A stretch of 64,000 nucleotides of DNA from Phycisphaerae bacterium (GTDB taxonomy: Bacteria; Planctomycetota; Phycisphaerae; SM23-33): NCBI GenBank assembly GCA_030745875.1, contig JASLNT010000120.1, positions 1 through 64,000 on the forward strand, in the 5' to 3' direction. The position numbers and the translations under genes were made by a program. The stretch's first letter is position 1; every line of letters begins with the position of its first letter. Positions 8,159 through 17,847 of the stretch are shown here, piece by piece. The notes beneath the pieces were generated by a model, which was not told the origin of the DNA, ran no database searches, and worked only from the letters and a program-made list of their open reading frames with translations.

Positions 8159-11100
8159 ATGAAACTGAAAAAGTTGATCATGTGCGGCTTCAAGAGCTTT
8201 GTGGACCGCACCGAAATGGAGTTTGACGAGGGAATAAGCTGCATTGTCGGTCCCAACGGGTGCGGAAAGAGCAATGTTGTCGACGCGATGAAGTGGGTTC
8301 TGGGGGAGCAATCGGCCAAATCCCTTCGCGGTACTGAGATGCTCGATGTCATATTCAACGGTTCGTCGGCCAGACGTGCGGCCGGATCGGCGGAGGTGAC
8401 GCTCGTTTTCGATAATTCAGACGGTGTGCTTCAACCTGCGTTCAGCGACGGGTCGGTCAGCGATGTTATTTCCGTCACGCGGCGATTGTATCGAAGCGGG
8501 CAGAGCGAATACCTCATCAACAAAGCCCCCTGTCGTCTCAGGGACATCCGAGAGATGTTCATGGACACCGGATTGGGAAAAGACGCATACAGCGTCATTG
8601 AGCAGGGAAGGGTCGAAGCGTTCCTGCAGGCCAATCAGGACGAACGTCGCGCGATTTTCGACGAAGCCGCCGGAATCAGCAAGTACAAGGCGCGCAAAAA
8701 AGAAGCGATCAGGAAGCTCGACCGGGCTGAACAGAACCTCCTGAGAGTCAACGACGTTCTAAACGAAGTTGAGAAACGCCTAAGATCCATCAAGTATCAA
8801 GCCGGAAAGGCTCGAAACTACCAGACATATTCTCAAGAACTCGGTGAACTCAAATCGCTGTACCTCTTGGCGCAGTATCACGAGCTTTCCAATACGCGCA
8901 CGGAACTCCAGGGGAAGATCGACGCCGGCAACGACAGGGTGTCGTCCATTCAGACCAGAATAAGCCAACTGGAGGCCGCCGGAAGCGCCACCGAGATCGA
9001 ATCGGTCGAACTGGAACGCGCCGCACGCGAACTGCAAGGCCAGATCGCATCTATGGACGCACGCATTACCGCCTGCCAGGAACGAGGCGAAATGCTCGCC
9101 CAGAAAGTGGTGGAGCTTGGCCAGCAGATTGTGGCGATATCGGCCAGAAATGAAGAACTCGAAGCGAAAATAGTCGCCTGCCAGAAGGGCATCGCTGAAA
9201 GCCAGACGAATCTCCAGACCACCGAGGAGGATATCACCAGGTTCGAAGCCCAACACCAGACCGTTCGCCAGGAGCATTCCGGCGGCGAGTTGGCGTTGGC
9301 GAACCTGCAGACCGCCCTGACCGAAGAAAAGGCGTCTGTAATAGACCTGCTACGCAGAACGTCGCAACTGAACAACGATATCCAAGCCTCGACCATTCGC
9401 AGTGAGAATCTTACGGCCCGCAGAGACCGCCTGGCGGCCAGAGCGACCGAACTGTCTGAAACGCTCGAGAGTCTTCAGACCGAACAGACCGAATTGCGGA
9501 ATAAAGTATCCGAGGCCCGCAGCAGTGTTCAGGCCGGTCAACTGCGCCTCGACAAGGCCGACGAAAACTCCCAGAAACTCACCGCAGACGAGCAGACCCT
9601 CAGGGTGCGGCTTGCCGACACGCGCGAGGAACGAAGCGCAACGGCGTCCAGGATCACTGCCCTTACCGAGATGCAGGAGCGTCTCGAGGGCGTTTCAGCC
9701 GGTGTGCGACGGGTGCTCCAGGCCGCTTCAGAAGGAAAACTGCCTGGCATTGACGGGATGCTTGGCGAGTGTATCGACACGGACGTGGAGCATGCACCGG
9801 TGGTGGAAGCGGCGCTGGCGGGGGCGGATCAGTGGCTGGTGGCCGGGAGTTTCGACCAACTGCGGGCGCATGGAAATCGCATTAACGAGATTATCGGACA
9901 GAGCGGAGCGGTGGAGATCATCGCCCTGGACCGCGCCAGACCGTCGGTATGCAACTTCGACGCCGAGAGTTCGTCTTTGGTGATCGCACGCGCTATCGAC
10001 TGGGTCAGATTCGATCCGTTGCTCGCGCCGGTGATTCGATCCGTGCTGGGCAAGACGATGGTTGTGGCGAATCTTGATGATGCAACGTCCGCGGCAGCCG
10101 CGGCTGGCGGAGGCGATTTGCGATTCGTAACGCTGAATGGTGAAGTGCTGGAACCGGACGGCCGGATCAGAATGGGCGCGGCGAATCGGTCGACCGGCGT
10201 GATCGCCCGAAAGAGCGAACTGGCCGCACTCGATGAAACACAACAGCAGCTCGATGCAAGCATCGGCGCACTGGAAGCACAATGCCGCGACGCACACGAC
10301 GAAATCAAACAGCTCGACGCACACAGGCAAGAGTTGCGTGGAGAGATAAACGAGGCAAACACCCGGCGTGTCCGCCTCGAAGCGAACCTCGCCCAGATTG
10401 ACGAGCAGGTCGATCAGGCCCTGCGCGAACAGCCCGTAATCGCCGAAGACATCAAGGGGATCGACCAGGACCTCGCCGCCGCACAGGCCCGTTGCACCCA
10501 GGCAGGCGAGCAACTGGCCGGACTACAGCAACTCAGTCGGACCAAAGAGCAGGAGTCGGTCCGACTCGAAAGCGAAATCGAAACCGCCTCCCAGCGGCAG
10601 GGCGCGCTGGCCTCACGCCTGACCGAAGTCAGGGTGTCCATAGCGTCATCCGAGCAGAAACGACTCGCGCTTCGAGAATCTCTAACCGGTTTGAATCGCC
10701 AGTGCGAGCAGATGAAGAAGGACCTTGAGGGCGGCAGGAACGAAATAGAATTGATTCGCAGCAGGCGAACCGACACATCTCAGGCCGTGCAAGCCGCACG
10801 CGATGAGACCGACAAACTTTACACGCGCCAGCAGGAGCTGAACGTCGAAGCCGCGGATCTGGAAGAAACTCGCCAGGGCCTGAAGGAAAAGCACGACGCC
10901 GCCCGCGAGGCGCTCGCGATCCAACGCAAGGCCCACGACGAGACCGCCGAGGAGATCAACAACTACCGCGTGAAGCTTGGCCAGGTCGACACCAACATAG
11001 AGAACCTGATCGCCCGATCGCAGGACGACCTGGCGATGGATCTGGTCGGAGCTTTCGCCAATTACGAGCACGATGACCAGCGAGACTGGGACCAGGTAAG

Positions 11101-11779
11101 GGTCCGGATAGAGGAGCTTACCGGCAAGATCCAACGCCTGGGCAATGTTAATCTCGACGCCATCGGAGAACAGGAAGAACTCGAAAAACGCCAGGAATTC
11201 CTCTCCACCCAACTCAAAGACATCGCCGAAAGCCGACGCCAACTGAACGAGCTGATCGCGCGCATCAATCGCGAGAGTCACGAACTGTTCGTCCAGACCT
11301 TCGAACTTGTTCGCGAGAATTTCCAGGAACTATTCCGGAAGCTCTTCGGAGGCGGTCGTGCGGATATCATGCTGACCGATCCTGAGGATATTCTGGAATC
11401 CGGTATCGAAATCGTTGCCCGCCCACCCGGAAAGGAGCTTCGCAAACTTTCGCTTCTGTCCGGCGGTGAAAAGACTATGACCGCACTGGCGCTGCTGTTC
11501 AGTATTTTCAAAGCCCGCCCGAGCCCGTTCTGTCTGCTTGACGAGGTCGACGCGGCGCTGGATGAAGCCAACACCGAGCGATTCGGGAATCTGCTGTCTG
11601 ACTTCGTCCAGCACAGCCAGTTCATCGTAATCTCGCACGCCAAGCGAACGATGAGCATGGCTAACGTGCTCTACGGCGTGACCATGCAGGAACCCGGGGT
11701 CTCGAAACGCATTTCCGTACGTTTTGAAGATTCCGGAAGCAAACTCGACACTTCGCTCGAGCCGGCGGCTGCGACGTAA
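8159..11779 (+). CDS. smc: Chromosome segregation/condensin ATPase Smc
   Basis: A full-length Smc of 1206 residues that dimerises through a hinge and compacts and segregates the chromosome with ScpA/ScpB, neither of which is in this window. The Walker A motif GPNGCGKS is at residues 31-38 and LGEQSAKSLRG follows. Long heptad-rich coiled coils run from about 170 to 500 and 680 to 1020, and the globular hinge lies at about 510-680. The ABC signature LSGGEK starts at about 1100, and Walker B FCLLDEVDAALDEAN at about 1124. The start ATG has GGAGA upstream. The C-terminal 20 residues are variable. The assignment is secure. Confidence 0.97.
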   Translation: MKLKKLIMCGFKSFVDRTEMEFDEGISCIVGPNGCGKSNVVDAMKWVLGEQSAKSLRGTEMLDVIFNGSSARRAAGSAEVTLVFDNSDGVLQPAFSDGSVSDVISVTRRLYRSGQSEYLINKAPCRLRDIREMFMDTGLGKDAYSVIEQGRVEAFLQANQDERRAIFDEAAGISKYKARKKEAIRKLDRAEQNLLRVNDVLNEVEKRLRSIKYQAGKARNYQTYSQELGELKSLYLLAQYHELSNTRTELQGKIDAGNDRVSSIQTRISQLEAAGSATEIESVELERAARELQGQIASMDARITACQERGEMLAQKVVELGQQIVAISARNEELEAKIVACQKGIAESQTNLQTTEEDITRFEAQHQTVRQEHSGGELALANLQTALTEEKASVIDLLRRTSQLNNDIQASTIRSENLTARRDRLAARATELSETLESLQTEQTELRNKVSEARSSVQAGQLRLDKADENSQKLTADEQTLRVRLADTREERSATASRITALTEMQERLEGVSAGVRRVLQAASEGKLPGIDGMLGECIDTDVEHAPVVEAALAGADQWLVAGSFDQLRAHGNRINEIIGQSGAVEIIALDRARPSVCNFDAESSSLVIARAIDWVRFDPLLAPVIRSVLGKTMVVANLDDATSAAAAAGGGDLRFVTLNGEVLEPDGRIRMGAANRSTGVIARKSELAALDETQQQLDASIGALEAQCRDAHDEIKQLDAHRQELRGEINEANTRRVRLEANLAQIDEQVDQALREQPVIAEDIKGIDQDLAAAQARCTQAGEQLAGLQQLSRTKEQESVRLESEIETASQRQGALASRLTEVRVSIASSEQKRLALRESLTGLNRQCEQMKKDLEGGRNEIELIRSRRTDTSQAVQAARDETDKLYTRQQELNVEAADLEETRQGLKEKHDAAREALAIQRKAHDETAEEINNYRVKLGQVDTNIENLIARSQDDLAMDLVGAFANYEHDDQRDWDQVRVRIEELTGKIQRLGNVNLDAIGEQEELEKRQEFLSTQLKDIAESRRQLNELIARINRESHELFVQTFELVRENFQELFRKLFGGGRADIMLTDPEDILESGIEIVARPPGKELRKLSLLSGGEKTMTALALLFSIFKARPSPFCLLDEVDAALDEANTERFGNLLSDFVQHSQFIVISHAKRTMSMANVLYGVTMQEPGVSKRISVRFEDSGSKLDTSLEPAAAT

Positions 11780-11823
11780 GAGTTCTCTGCACGCCCGGAT
11801 TCACCATAAGGAGAGGGCGGACA

Positions 11824-13455
11824 ATGAAGAGATCACGGGGCGCATTTTGGCCCGCGGCGGCGGCTGGGTTTCTGACGCTTTGCGTCCTGTCTGCAGCCGC
11901 CCGGGGCTCGGACGAGGAAATCACTCAACTCATCAAGGAAACCATCGCAGGTTCCAAGAGCAGCGCAGACGCCGCCGCCAAGCTTATGGGAGCCGCCAAG
12001 ATGTTGGGCGACACGCCCAAGGTTCAATCGCTATTCTGCCGCAAGGCGTACGATTACGGTGTCAGGACCGCCGCCGGACAGAACCACGCCCTGGAGGCGA
12101 TGGAGATTCTCATCCGCATTGAGCCCCGGAACGCGGACGAGTGGGGCCAGAAGCGCATCAGCCTGTATCGACGCATCTACGCCAGGAGCAAACCGAACAA
12201 GAGACTTGCCGTAGGGACGCGTCTGGTCGCACTGTTGCGGGAACTCGCTGACTCCAACGCCGCAAAAGGCCAGTGGAACTCAGCCCTGAAGTTATACAGC
12301 GCGGCGATGAGAACCGCAGCCGCACTGAAGCTTGAAGACCGCATCGAACTTGCCGCCAGAATTCGAGATGTCTCCGTCCGCGTCAAACAGGCCCAACGCC
12401 TCGAATCGTTGAAGAAGAAACTCCAGGCTGACCCCGATAACGACTCCGTACGCAATGAGATCATCCGAATCCGCCTGCTGGAGGACGATTCGCCCGAAAA
12501 GGCTGCAGAACTTGTAACCGAAGACGGCGACGAAATGCTGCGTACTTACTTGCCGCTGGCTGCAAAGGCTCTCAACGATCTTCCCGAGGCCGCGTGTCTG
12601 GAGCTTGGGCGGTGGTATCGATCTCTGGCTGACGACGCCTCGCTGAAGGCTCGGAAGATAACGGCGCTGAATCGCGCGACGGGCTATCTGGAACGATATC
12701 TTGAACTGCATGTCAAACAGGACGTCGATCGCGACAAAGCGTCGAGCGTTCTGATCGCTGTTCTCGCGGCCAAGAGGAAGCTCTTAGGCAGCCTGATACC
12801 TCAAGGGGCGGTCCTGGCGGTTACTTTCGAGAGGCGCACCCTGTCGACCAGCGGCGGGCGAACGTATATTGTTGACGCCAGCGGGAAGCGGCATCGCGGG
12901 CTGATGGTCGGAGGCTCTCTGGTCTCCGGAAGGGCGGGACAAGCGATGAAGTTCGACGGAAAGGCTTACGTGGATTTCGGGAGTCCCAAATCCCTGCAGA
13001 TTACCGGCAGCCAAACCGTTTGCATGTGGCTGAAACCGGCCAATCTGAGCGCCAGGCAGAACCCGATAAACAAGGCGTACGGCGGGGAGGGCACGTGGAC
13101 AATCGAACTGAACGGTACCGTGCACCATTTCTGCGGATCGTCGGGAAAAAACGATCAACCCTACGCCGGATACAGAATGGTCAAGCCGCTGAAGCCCGGG
13201 CAATGGGCGCACCTAACCGTTGTCACCGATATAAAAGCCGGGAAACTCCTCTGGTACAAAGACGGGCAACTGGTTTCGTCGGTGAAGCTGAAGTATCGTC
13301 CAGCCGCCTCCAAGTATCCGCTGCTGATCGGCAAGGGGTACGTTCGCAACTACCACGGCCTGCTGGACGAACTGGCGATCTTCAATCGGGCGCTCAGCGC
13401 CAAAGAGATCGACAGCATTTTTCAGATGGGTCGGAAAGGCCTGACTCTGAAATGA
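11824..13455 (+). CDS. Secreted protein with C-terminal LamG/concanavalin-like domain
   Basis: A 543-residue protein with an N-terminal signal peptide (about residues 1-28, ending ...LSAAARGS) and a good ribosome-binding site (GGAGAGGG). Residues 30-310 are helical and TPR-like but not clearly assigned. Residues about 325-535 match the LamG jelly-roll found in many planctomycete surface proteins: AMKFDGKAYVDFG, QTVCMWLKPANL, KPGQWAHLTVVTDIKAGKLLWYKDGQLV, and the closing LDELAIFNRALSAKEIDSIF. Such domains usually bind carbohydrates or other surface ligands. It lies 45 bases after smc but is probably functionally unrelated. It converges with the C25-like protease gene (10 bases apart). Confidence 0.75.
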   Translation: MKRSRGAFWPAAAAGFLTLCVLSAAARGSDEEITQLIKETIAGSKSSADAAAKLMGAAKMLGDTPKVQSLFCRKAYDYGVRTAAGQNHALEAMEILIRIEPRNADEWGQKRISLYRRIYARSKPNKRLAVGTRLVALLRELADSNAAKGQWNSALKLYSAAMRTAAALKLEDRIELAARIRDVSVRVKQAQRLESLKKKLQADPDNDSVRNEIIRIRLLEDDSPEKAAELVTEDGDEMLRTYLPLAAKALNDLPEAACLELGRWYRSLADDASLKARKITALNRATGYLERYLELHVKQDVDRDKASSVLIAVLAAKRKLLGSLIPQGAVLAVTFERRTLSTSGGRTYIVDASGKRHRGLMVGGSLVSGRAGQAMKFDGKAYVDFGSPKSLQITGSQTVCMWLKPANLSARQNPINKAYGGEGTWTIELNGTVHHFCGSSGKNDQPYAGYRMVKPLKPGQWAHLTVVTDIKAGKLLWYKDGQLVSSVKLKYRPAASKYPLLIGKGYVRNYHGLLDELAIFNRALSAKEIDSIFQMGRKGLTLK

Positions 13456-13464
13456 CGGTGGGCG

Positions 13465-14832
13465 CTATTCAACCTTCGTCGCAGTGAAGACAAGTTCGTA
13501 TGTCTTCTTGGGGTCGCACTTTCGCGGGTTGGGGATCAGTAGGAAGTTGTCGGTTATTGCCGGTCTGAGGTCCCCGCCCTTGATGATCTTAACGTCCTTT
13601 ATGCGATGTGGAAGGTAGGCCACGATTGGGCGATAACCCCGCTGGGATCCGTTGATGTTGATCGGTTCGAACGTCGCCGTCCCGCGATTGGGCTTGATTG
13701 TGAACGTAAACGTTCCTTTGCTCTCGGTGAGCTTCTGATCCCACGCATTTGGAGCTTGATCCATGCGGGCCTCCCACGCCGGATCGCCGTAGAACGCCAC
13801 CACATCGCGATCGAATTTCAGCCCTCTGGCCGCGGAGCCCGGGGAGTTCGACAACTTATGCACTAACGCGTGGTGATTGGCGAAGAATGCTTCGGTCATC
13901 GTGTATCGGCCGGGCTGCTCGACAAAGTAGTCCAGACAGCCCCAGCCGCCGTATCCGAACCACGTGGGCACGGTGTATCCGACCATTTGAGTTACGCCCG
14001 CTGAATTCATCCACGCCAGCGCCATTGCGTTGGGTGAGTTTATGTGGCCCATGAGGCAGTTGCCCACAGCCAGGTAAACTTTTGCATTTGAGGACTTTAC
14101 ATCGAATCGTCGCTTTTGCGTGTCCAGTCCGTAGAGTTGCCCGTTCTTGCAGCGAAACGAGCCGTTGCGGTATCGAAATCCGATCTGCCAGTCGCGTTCG
14201 GTGGCGTGTCCGGAGGTTATGAAGAGTTGGGCTTTGTACGTGTTGAGCGTGTTGACCAAGGCTTGGGTTGTGTCGGCGGGTCCTTTTTCCTCGGCGGGTT
14301 TACCGCCCGGGCGCTTCCGCACCATGCGGTGTTTCTTCAGTTCGCAGTACCACAGACCCTCGTTGCACATTTCCAGTTCGACTTCCGTTCCCGAGGCGAC
14401 TCGTTTGATCGTAAGGGGAGCGGCTTGTTTTGCGATTCGCAACGCATTGTCTGCGTCGTAACCGGTGAGTATGCCCCACAGCAGGTCGGTGTACGGATCG
14501 TCATCGAGCTTGCGGGTGAGTTGATGTACGTCAGCGACGAACTTCTTGCCCGCTTCGGCCGGTGTCGCCACGAAGCACGCGTACTTTGGGAAGTCCTTCT
14601 TGAGTGCGCCCAGCGCTTCGGCCGGTGTTGTTTTGTATTGATGGACGGCGGCTCCGTGTTTGGCCTGGAGCGCGTCGACGACCTTTCGCCAGTCGGCCTT
14701 TGCGAATGTCGCGTTGGATACGACGACCGCGTATCGGCCTTCGGTCTTTGCTCCGCGGGCTGTCAGAGTAGCCATGCCCACCACTATGGCGACCAGAGTT
14801 ATGCGAGATACGCTGAATCTGCGAAAGTCCAT
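13465..14832 (-). CDS. Secreted caspase-fold (C25 gingipain-like) cysteine peptidase
   Basis: A 455-residue protein. The start at 14832 gives a signal peptide (MDFRRFSVSRITLVAIVVGMAT...). The middle carries the two features of the C25/caspase-like fold: a strand ending in LFITSGHATERDW (candidate catalytic His209) and YLAVGNCLMGHI (candidate catalytic Cys259). A later segment, YTVPTWFGYGGWGCLDYFVEQPG, resembles the region after the cysteine in gingipain-type domains, where the enzyme checks for full houses. The protein ends in a beta-rich, possibly Ig-like, domain. Family members are secreted peptidases. It is the last gene of a minus-strand set with a SHOCT-like protein and a small membrane protein. 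Confidence 0.6.
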   Translation of the reverse strand: MDFRRFSVSRITLVAIVVGMATLTARGAKTEGRYAVVVSNATFAKADWRKVVDALQAKHGAAVHQYKTTPAEALGALKKDFPKYACFVATPAEAGKKFVADVHQLTRKLDDDPYTDLLWGILTGYDADNALRIAKQAAPLTIKRVASGTEVELEMCNEGLWYCELKKHRMVRKRPGGKPAEEKGPADTTQALVNTLNTYKAQLFITSGHATERDWQIGFRYRNGSFRCKNGQLYGLDTQKRRFDVKSSNAKVYLAVGNCLMGHINSPNAMALAWMNSAGVTQMVGYTVPTWFGYGGWGCLDYFVEQPGRYTMTEAFFANHHALVHKLSNSPGSAARGLKFDRDVVAFYGDPAWEARMDQAPNAWDQKLTESKGTFTFTIKPNRGTATFEPININGSQRGYRPIVAYLPHRIKDVKIIKGGDLRPAITDNFLLIPNPRKCDPKKTYELVFTATKVE

Positions 14833-14863
14833 AACGTGCGTTCCTTGTTGAGTGCGAGTGAGT

Positions 14864-15247
14864 TTATCGGCAGTATATCTGTACATTCTCTCCGCTGTCG
14901 ATCTCCACTGAGATATCGGTCAGGGCGTCGATGAAGTCCACGATGTTGTCTTCGTTGATCGTAAAATTCATGCCAACTTTCGCCAGAGCCATATTAACCT
15001 TTTCGCGAACCAGGTGCGGTATCAATTTGGTGAGTCTTAGTCCGTGGGTCAGAAGTTTGATCGGTATGCGAATATTAACCCGGTCTTTGGTCTCGTCCGG
15101 TCTTGAGATGATTATGTACAGATAGCGGGGTTTTCTGCGCGCCGGGGCTGTTCCCGGTCCGGCCTTGATGAGCAGTTTGTCCGCCTCGTCTACGGTTATC
15201 TCCCCGCGAGCCAGCATTCCGAGAATTCGTTTCCGTTCGTTTTGCAT
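14864..15247 (-). CDS. Small SHOCT/YvlB-N-like protein
   Basis: A 127-residue protein. The first 35 residues (ERKRILGMLARGEITVDEADKLLIKAG) form a SHOCT-like helical hairpin of the kind that opens YvlB-type and anti-sigma-like proteins: a basic helix, the G-E/K-I-T-x-x-E-A core, then a second helix. The rest has alternating strands and a helix (YLYIIISRPDETKDRVNIRIPIKLL) and no known catalytic motif. The stop of the upstream membrane-protein gene lies 14 bases away, so the two are probably co-transcribed. The function is unknown; an oligomerising or membrane-linked regulator is plausible. Confidence 0.65.
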   Translation of the reverse strand: MQNERKRILGMLARGEITVDEADKLLIKAGPGTAPARRKPRYLYIIISRPDETKDRVNIRIPIKLLTHGLRLTKLIPHLVREKVNMALAKVGMNFTINEDNIVDFIDALTDISVEIDSGENVQIYCR

Positions 15248-15261
15248 AGCGGTTGCCTGAA

Positions 15262-15537
15262 TTATTTATGGTAGATCAGAATGTTGTCGCGCGCGTTGTT
15301 CACTTCAACGTGCAGTCCGCGTGTTTTGCTGAAGAACACCCCAAAACGCCAGACGGTCTTCAGCATGCGCCATACCGCACCGGGCCGAAAAACCGCCGCA
15401 ATCAGCATCAGGGGAAGCATTATCACCGCTATCAACAGCGCCGCCAACCAAATCAGCACGACCGGAACGAACAGGTTCCGCTTCCGTCGCCCGTCGCGCA
15501 GGATTCGAATTCGCAATATTGATAGTGGAAAGAACAT
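15262..15537 (-). CDS. Small membrane protein, unknown
   Basis: A 91-residue protein with one long hydrophobic stretch (about residues 23-50, VPVVLIWLAALLIAVIMLPLMLIAAV) that could form one long or two short membrane helices. The N-terminus is basic, and a basic/aromatic C-terminal segment ends in LHVEVNNARDNILIYHK. It is the first gene of the minus-strand set with the SHOCT-like protein. Small membrane proteins often pair with SHOCT-like partners in PVC genomes, but no function can be assigned. Confidence 0.6.
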   Translation of the reverse strand: MFFPLSILRIRILRDGRRKRNLFVPVVLIWLAALLIAVIMLPLMLIAAVFRPGAVWRMLKTVWRFGVFFSKTRGLHVEVNNARDNILIYHK

Positions 15538-15628
15538 TTATCACCGGATGTCTCGTGTCCCAGGCTCAGTATCGCCGCTTGGCGTGCGCCCTGCAACGTC
15601 TGTTTTTGCGGCTTTGCGTGCAATCTGG

Positions 15629-15656
15629 TTGCTCGCGGGCGGGGAATTGCTACAAT
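15629..15656 (+). promoter_or_regulatory. Candidate sigma70-type promoter for dapL
   Basis: TTGCTC (15629-15634), 16-base spacer, TACAAT (15651-15656). The -10 lies 61 bases before the dapL start and 5/6 positions match consensus; the -35 matches 4/6. Confidence 0.5.
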
Positions 15657-15717
15657 GCTCCAGCCCGCCCGAATGCGATGGGCTGTTTGGATTCGAATTA
15701 CGAAAGGTTAAACAAAG

Positions 15718-16896
15718 ATGGATGTCAAACTTTCAGAGCGACTCGCCCAGCTTCCTCCGTATCTGTTTGCGGATCTCCGCCGCAAGATAGCGGCCGCCCG
15801 CGCCGAGGGCGTTGACGTGATAACACTGGGCATCGGCGACCCGGATTACCCGACGCCCGATCCGGTAATAGGCGAATTGTCCCGTGCGGTTGGCGACCAG
15901 GGCGACCCTGACCGCCACCGCTACGGATGCGACGTTCCCGCTCGGGAGTTCCCCCAAGCCGTCCGAGACTTCTACAAGCGGCGATGGGGCGTGGAATTGG
16001 GCGACGACCAGATTGTCTGCACTATGGGCTCCAAAGACGCAATTGCAAAGATGGGCATGGCGATAATGAATCCCGGCGACGTGGGGATCATCCCCGAACC
16101 GGGATACCCCACATACAACATATCGCACGTGTTCGCCGGGGCAACGAGCTACCGCGTTCCATTGCGCCCGGAGAAGGACTGGCTGTTCGATTTTGATGAA
16201 GTTCCCGCCGAAATCGCCGAGAAGGCCAAGATCCTCTGGTTGAACTATCCGAACAATCCAACATGTGCGACCGCGAGTCTGGAGTTTTTCGAAAAGGCCG
16301 TCGCCTTCGGACGCGCCCATAACATCCTTATCGCACACGATTCGGCTTACAGCGAAAACACGTATGACGGCTATAAGGCTCCGAGCATCCTCCAGGTTCC
16401 CGGAGCCGACGACACGGCTGTTGAGTTCTTCTCGTTGTCCAAGGCGTTCAACATGACCGGATGGCGAGTCGGATGCGTGGTGGGCAATGCCTCTGCGGTT
16501 ACAGCCCTGTCCACAGTGAAGGACAACATAGACAACGGTACGCTGCGCGCCGTTCAGTTCGCAGCAGCCAAGGCTCTGGACAGCGCCGAAGACATTATCC
16601 CGCCGATCTGTGAAGTGTACAAGCGGCGTCGAGACCTGGTGGTCGACACGCTTAACGCCAACGGATGGAGCATCGAGAAGCCCGAGTCGACCATCTACAT
16701 ATGGGCTCCCGTACCGGACGGATACGACGGTAAGAGCGGCGACTACGCAGCCGACCTGCTAGAAAAGGTCGGTGTGGTTGTAACTCCCGGCCGCGGATAC
16801 GGTGAGACAGGCGAGGGATTCTTCCGGATATCTCTTACCTACCCCGACAATGTCCTGACCGAAGCGCTCGAGCGAATGATCAGCATTGGAAGGTAA
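15718..16896 (+). CDS. dapL: LL-diaminopimelate aminotransferase (class I/II PLP aminotransferase)
   Basis: A 392-residue enzyme expected to convert tetrahydrodipicolinate to LL-diaminopimelate in one step, for lysine and peptidoglycan. Features include GIGDPDYPTPDPV, the YGCDVPAREFPQAV segment, IPEPGYPTYN, LNYPNNPTCATAS, and the PLP lysine at about residue 242 in FSLSKAFNMTGWRVG. AAAGG precedes the ATG by about 10 bases. The DapL route is known in PVC phyla and anaerobes, which fits the rest of the window. Closely related aminotransferases with other substrates exist, so the exact specificity is inferred. A candidate promoter is at 15629-15656. Confidence 0.8.
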   Translation: MDVKLSERLAQLPPYLFADLRRKIAAARAEGVDVITLGIGDPDYPTPDPVIGELSRAVGDQGDPDRHRYGCDVPAREFPQAVRDFYKRRWGVELGDDQIVCTMGSKDAIAKMGMAIMNPGDVGIIPEPGYPTYNISHVFAGATSYRVPLRPEKDWLFDFDEVPAEIAEKAKILWLNYPNNPTCATASLEFFEKAVAFGRAHNILIAHDSAYSENTYDGYKAPSILQVPGADDTAVEFFSLSKAFNMTGWRVGCVVGNASAVTALSTVKDNIDNGTLRAVQFAAAKALDSAEDIIPPICEVYKRRRDLVVDTLNANGWSIEKPESTIYIWAPVPDGYDGKSGDYAADLLEKVGVVVTPGRGYGETGEGFFRISLTYPDNVLTEALERMISIGR

Positions 16897-16909
16897 TATC
16901 GCGACCGAC

Positions 16910-17326
16910 ATGGAAGTTCGAATGGAACATACCGAGGGCTTCGCTCGAAAGGCCGAAGTCCTGCTGGACGACGAATCGCTGATAGTCTGCGATGGTGTCA
17001 GCACGCCGGAACAGCGCTGCAGTCCGGGCGTTATAGAGAACGTCAAGTTCAGCTATCCGTCCCTCGAAGGCTTCCAGTGGCCCCAGGCGGTGCGCGATAA
17101 CCCCAGCCACAGAATCCGCCTGGAGCACGTTCGCGGGTGGTCGTATGTGGGATTCGGACGCGTGGTTTCGATCATGCCTGTTACGATCAATTTCGGCACG
17201 CTTAAGTTGGAGGATCCCAACTGGTCCGACGACGAGCGCCTGGCGGGCAAGTACGTTAAGGTCTCTATCGACAGACTCGATCTGAGCATCGACGATGGAA
17301 GGCAGTGGCCCGAAGAACTCAAATAG
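16910..17326 (+). CDS. Conserved-looking hypothetical protein
   Basis: A 138-residue protein of unknown function starting 13 bases after dapL. An in-frame TTG at 16886 would overlap dapL and is less likely. It is soluble, with no signal peptide or membrane segment. The central part (SPGVIENVKFSYPSLEGFQWPQAV... and SYVGFGRVVSIMPVTINFGTLKLEDPNW) suggests a beta-rich fold. The composition is ordinary for the region. Its position between dapL and folK suggests co-transcription but not a role. Confidence 0.6.
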   Translation: MEVRMEHTEGFARKAEVLLDDESLIVCDGVSTPEQRCSPGVIENVKFSYPSLEGFQWPQAVRDNPSHRIRLEHVRGWSYVGFGRVVSIMPVTINFGTLKLEDPNWSDDERLAGKYVKVSIDRLDLSIDDGRQWPEELK

Positions 17327-17358
17327 TGCGCAGGTGAACTGCGGGAAAGATCATCGTC

Positions 17359-17847
17359 ATGGCCGGGCAAATCGCTTACATAGCTCTGGGCGGCAATCTT
17401 GGGCAGCGGAATAGGACGCTCGCCGAGGCGATTGCGATGCTCAATGATCGCCCGGGCGTATCGGTGCTGCGAGTTTCGAAGATGATCGAAACAAAACCTG
17501 TCGGCGGACCGAGCGGCCAGGGCGACTATCTGAACGGAGCCGCCGAGATACAGACATCCTTGTCGCCTGAGGAACTGCTGGAAGTGCTGCAGGATATCGA
17601 GCGAAAGCTCGGCCGGGATCGTGAGTCCGAGGAGCGATGGGGCGAGCGCACGTGCGATCTGGACATCCTGTTGATGGATGATGTTGTTATGGATACGCCT
17701 AACCTGACGATCCCGCACCTGCGAATGCACGATCGCGAGTTTGTGTTGGTCCCTTTGAACGAACTGGCCGGCCAGGTGATGCATCCGATTCTCAATAAGA
17801 CAATCGCAACTCTGCTTTCAGACCTGAAGAAACGGAGTAGTCCATGA
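17359..17847 (+). CDS. folK: 2-amino-4-hydroxy-6-hydroxymethyldihydropteridine diphosphokinase
   Basis: HPPK, 162 residues, transfers pyrophosphate from ATP to the pterin in folate synthesis. Signatures: AYIALGGNLGQR at the N-terminus, ETKPVGGPSGQGDYLNGA (pterin-binding region), IERKLGRDRESEERWGERTCDLDILLM with the two catalytic aspartates of the DLDIL motif, and IPHLRMHDREFVLVPLNELA. Its stop overlaps the start of the deoxynucleoside kinase gene (ATGA), so the two are translation-coupled. The assignment is secure. Confidence 0.95.
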   Translation: MAGQIAYIALGGNLGQRNRTLAEAIAMLNDRPGVSVLRVSKMIETKPVGGPSGQGDYLNGAAEIQTSLSPEELLEVLQDIERKLGRDRESEERWGERTCDLDILLMDDVVMDTPNLTIPHLRMHDREFVLVPLNELAGQVMHPILNKTIATLLSDLKKRSSP

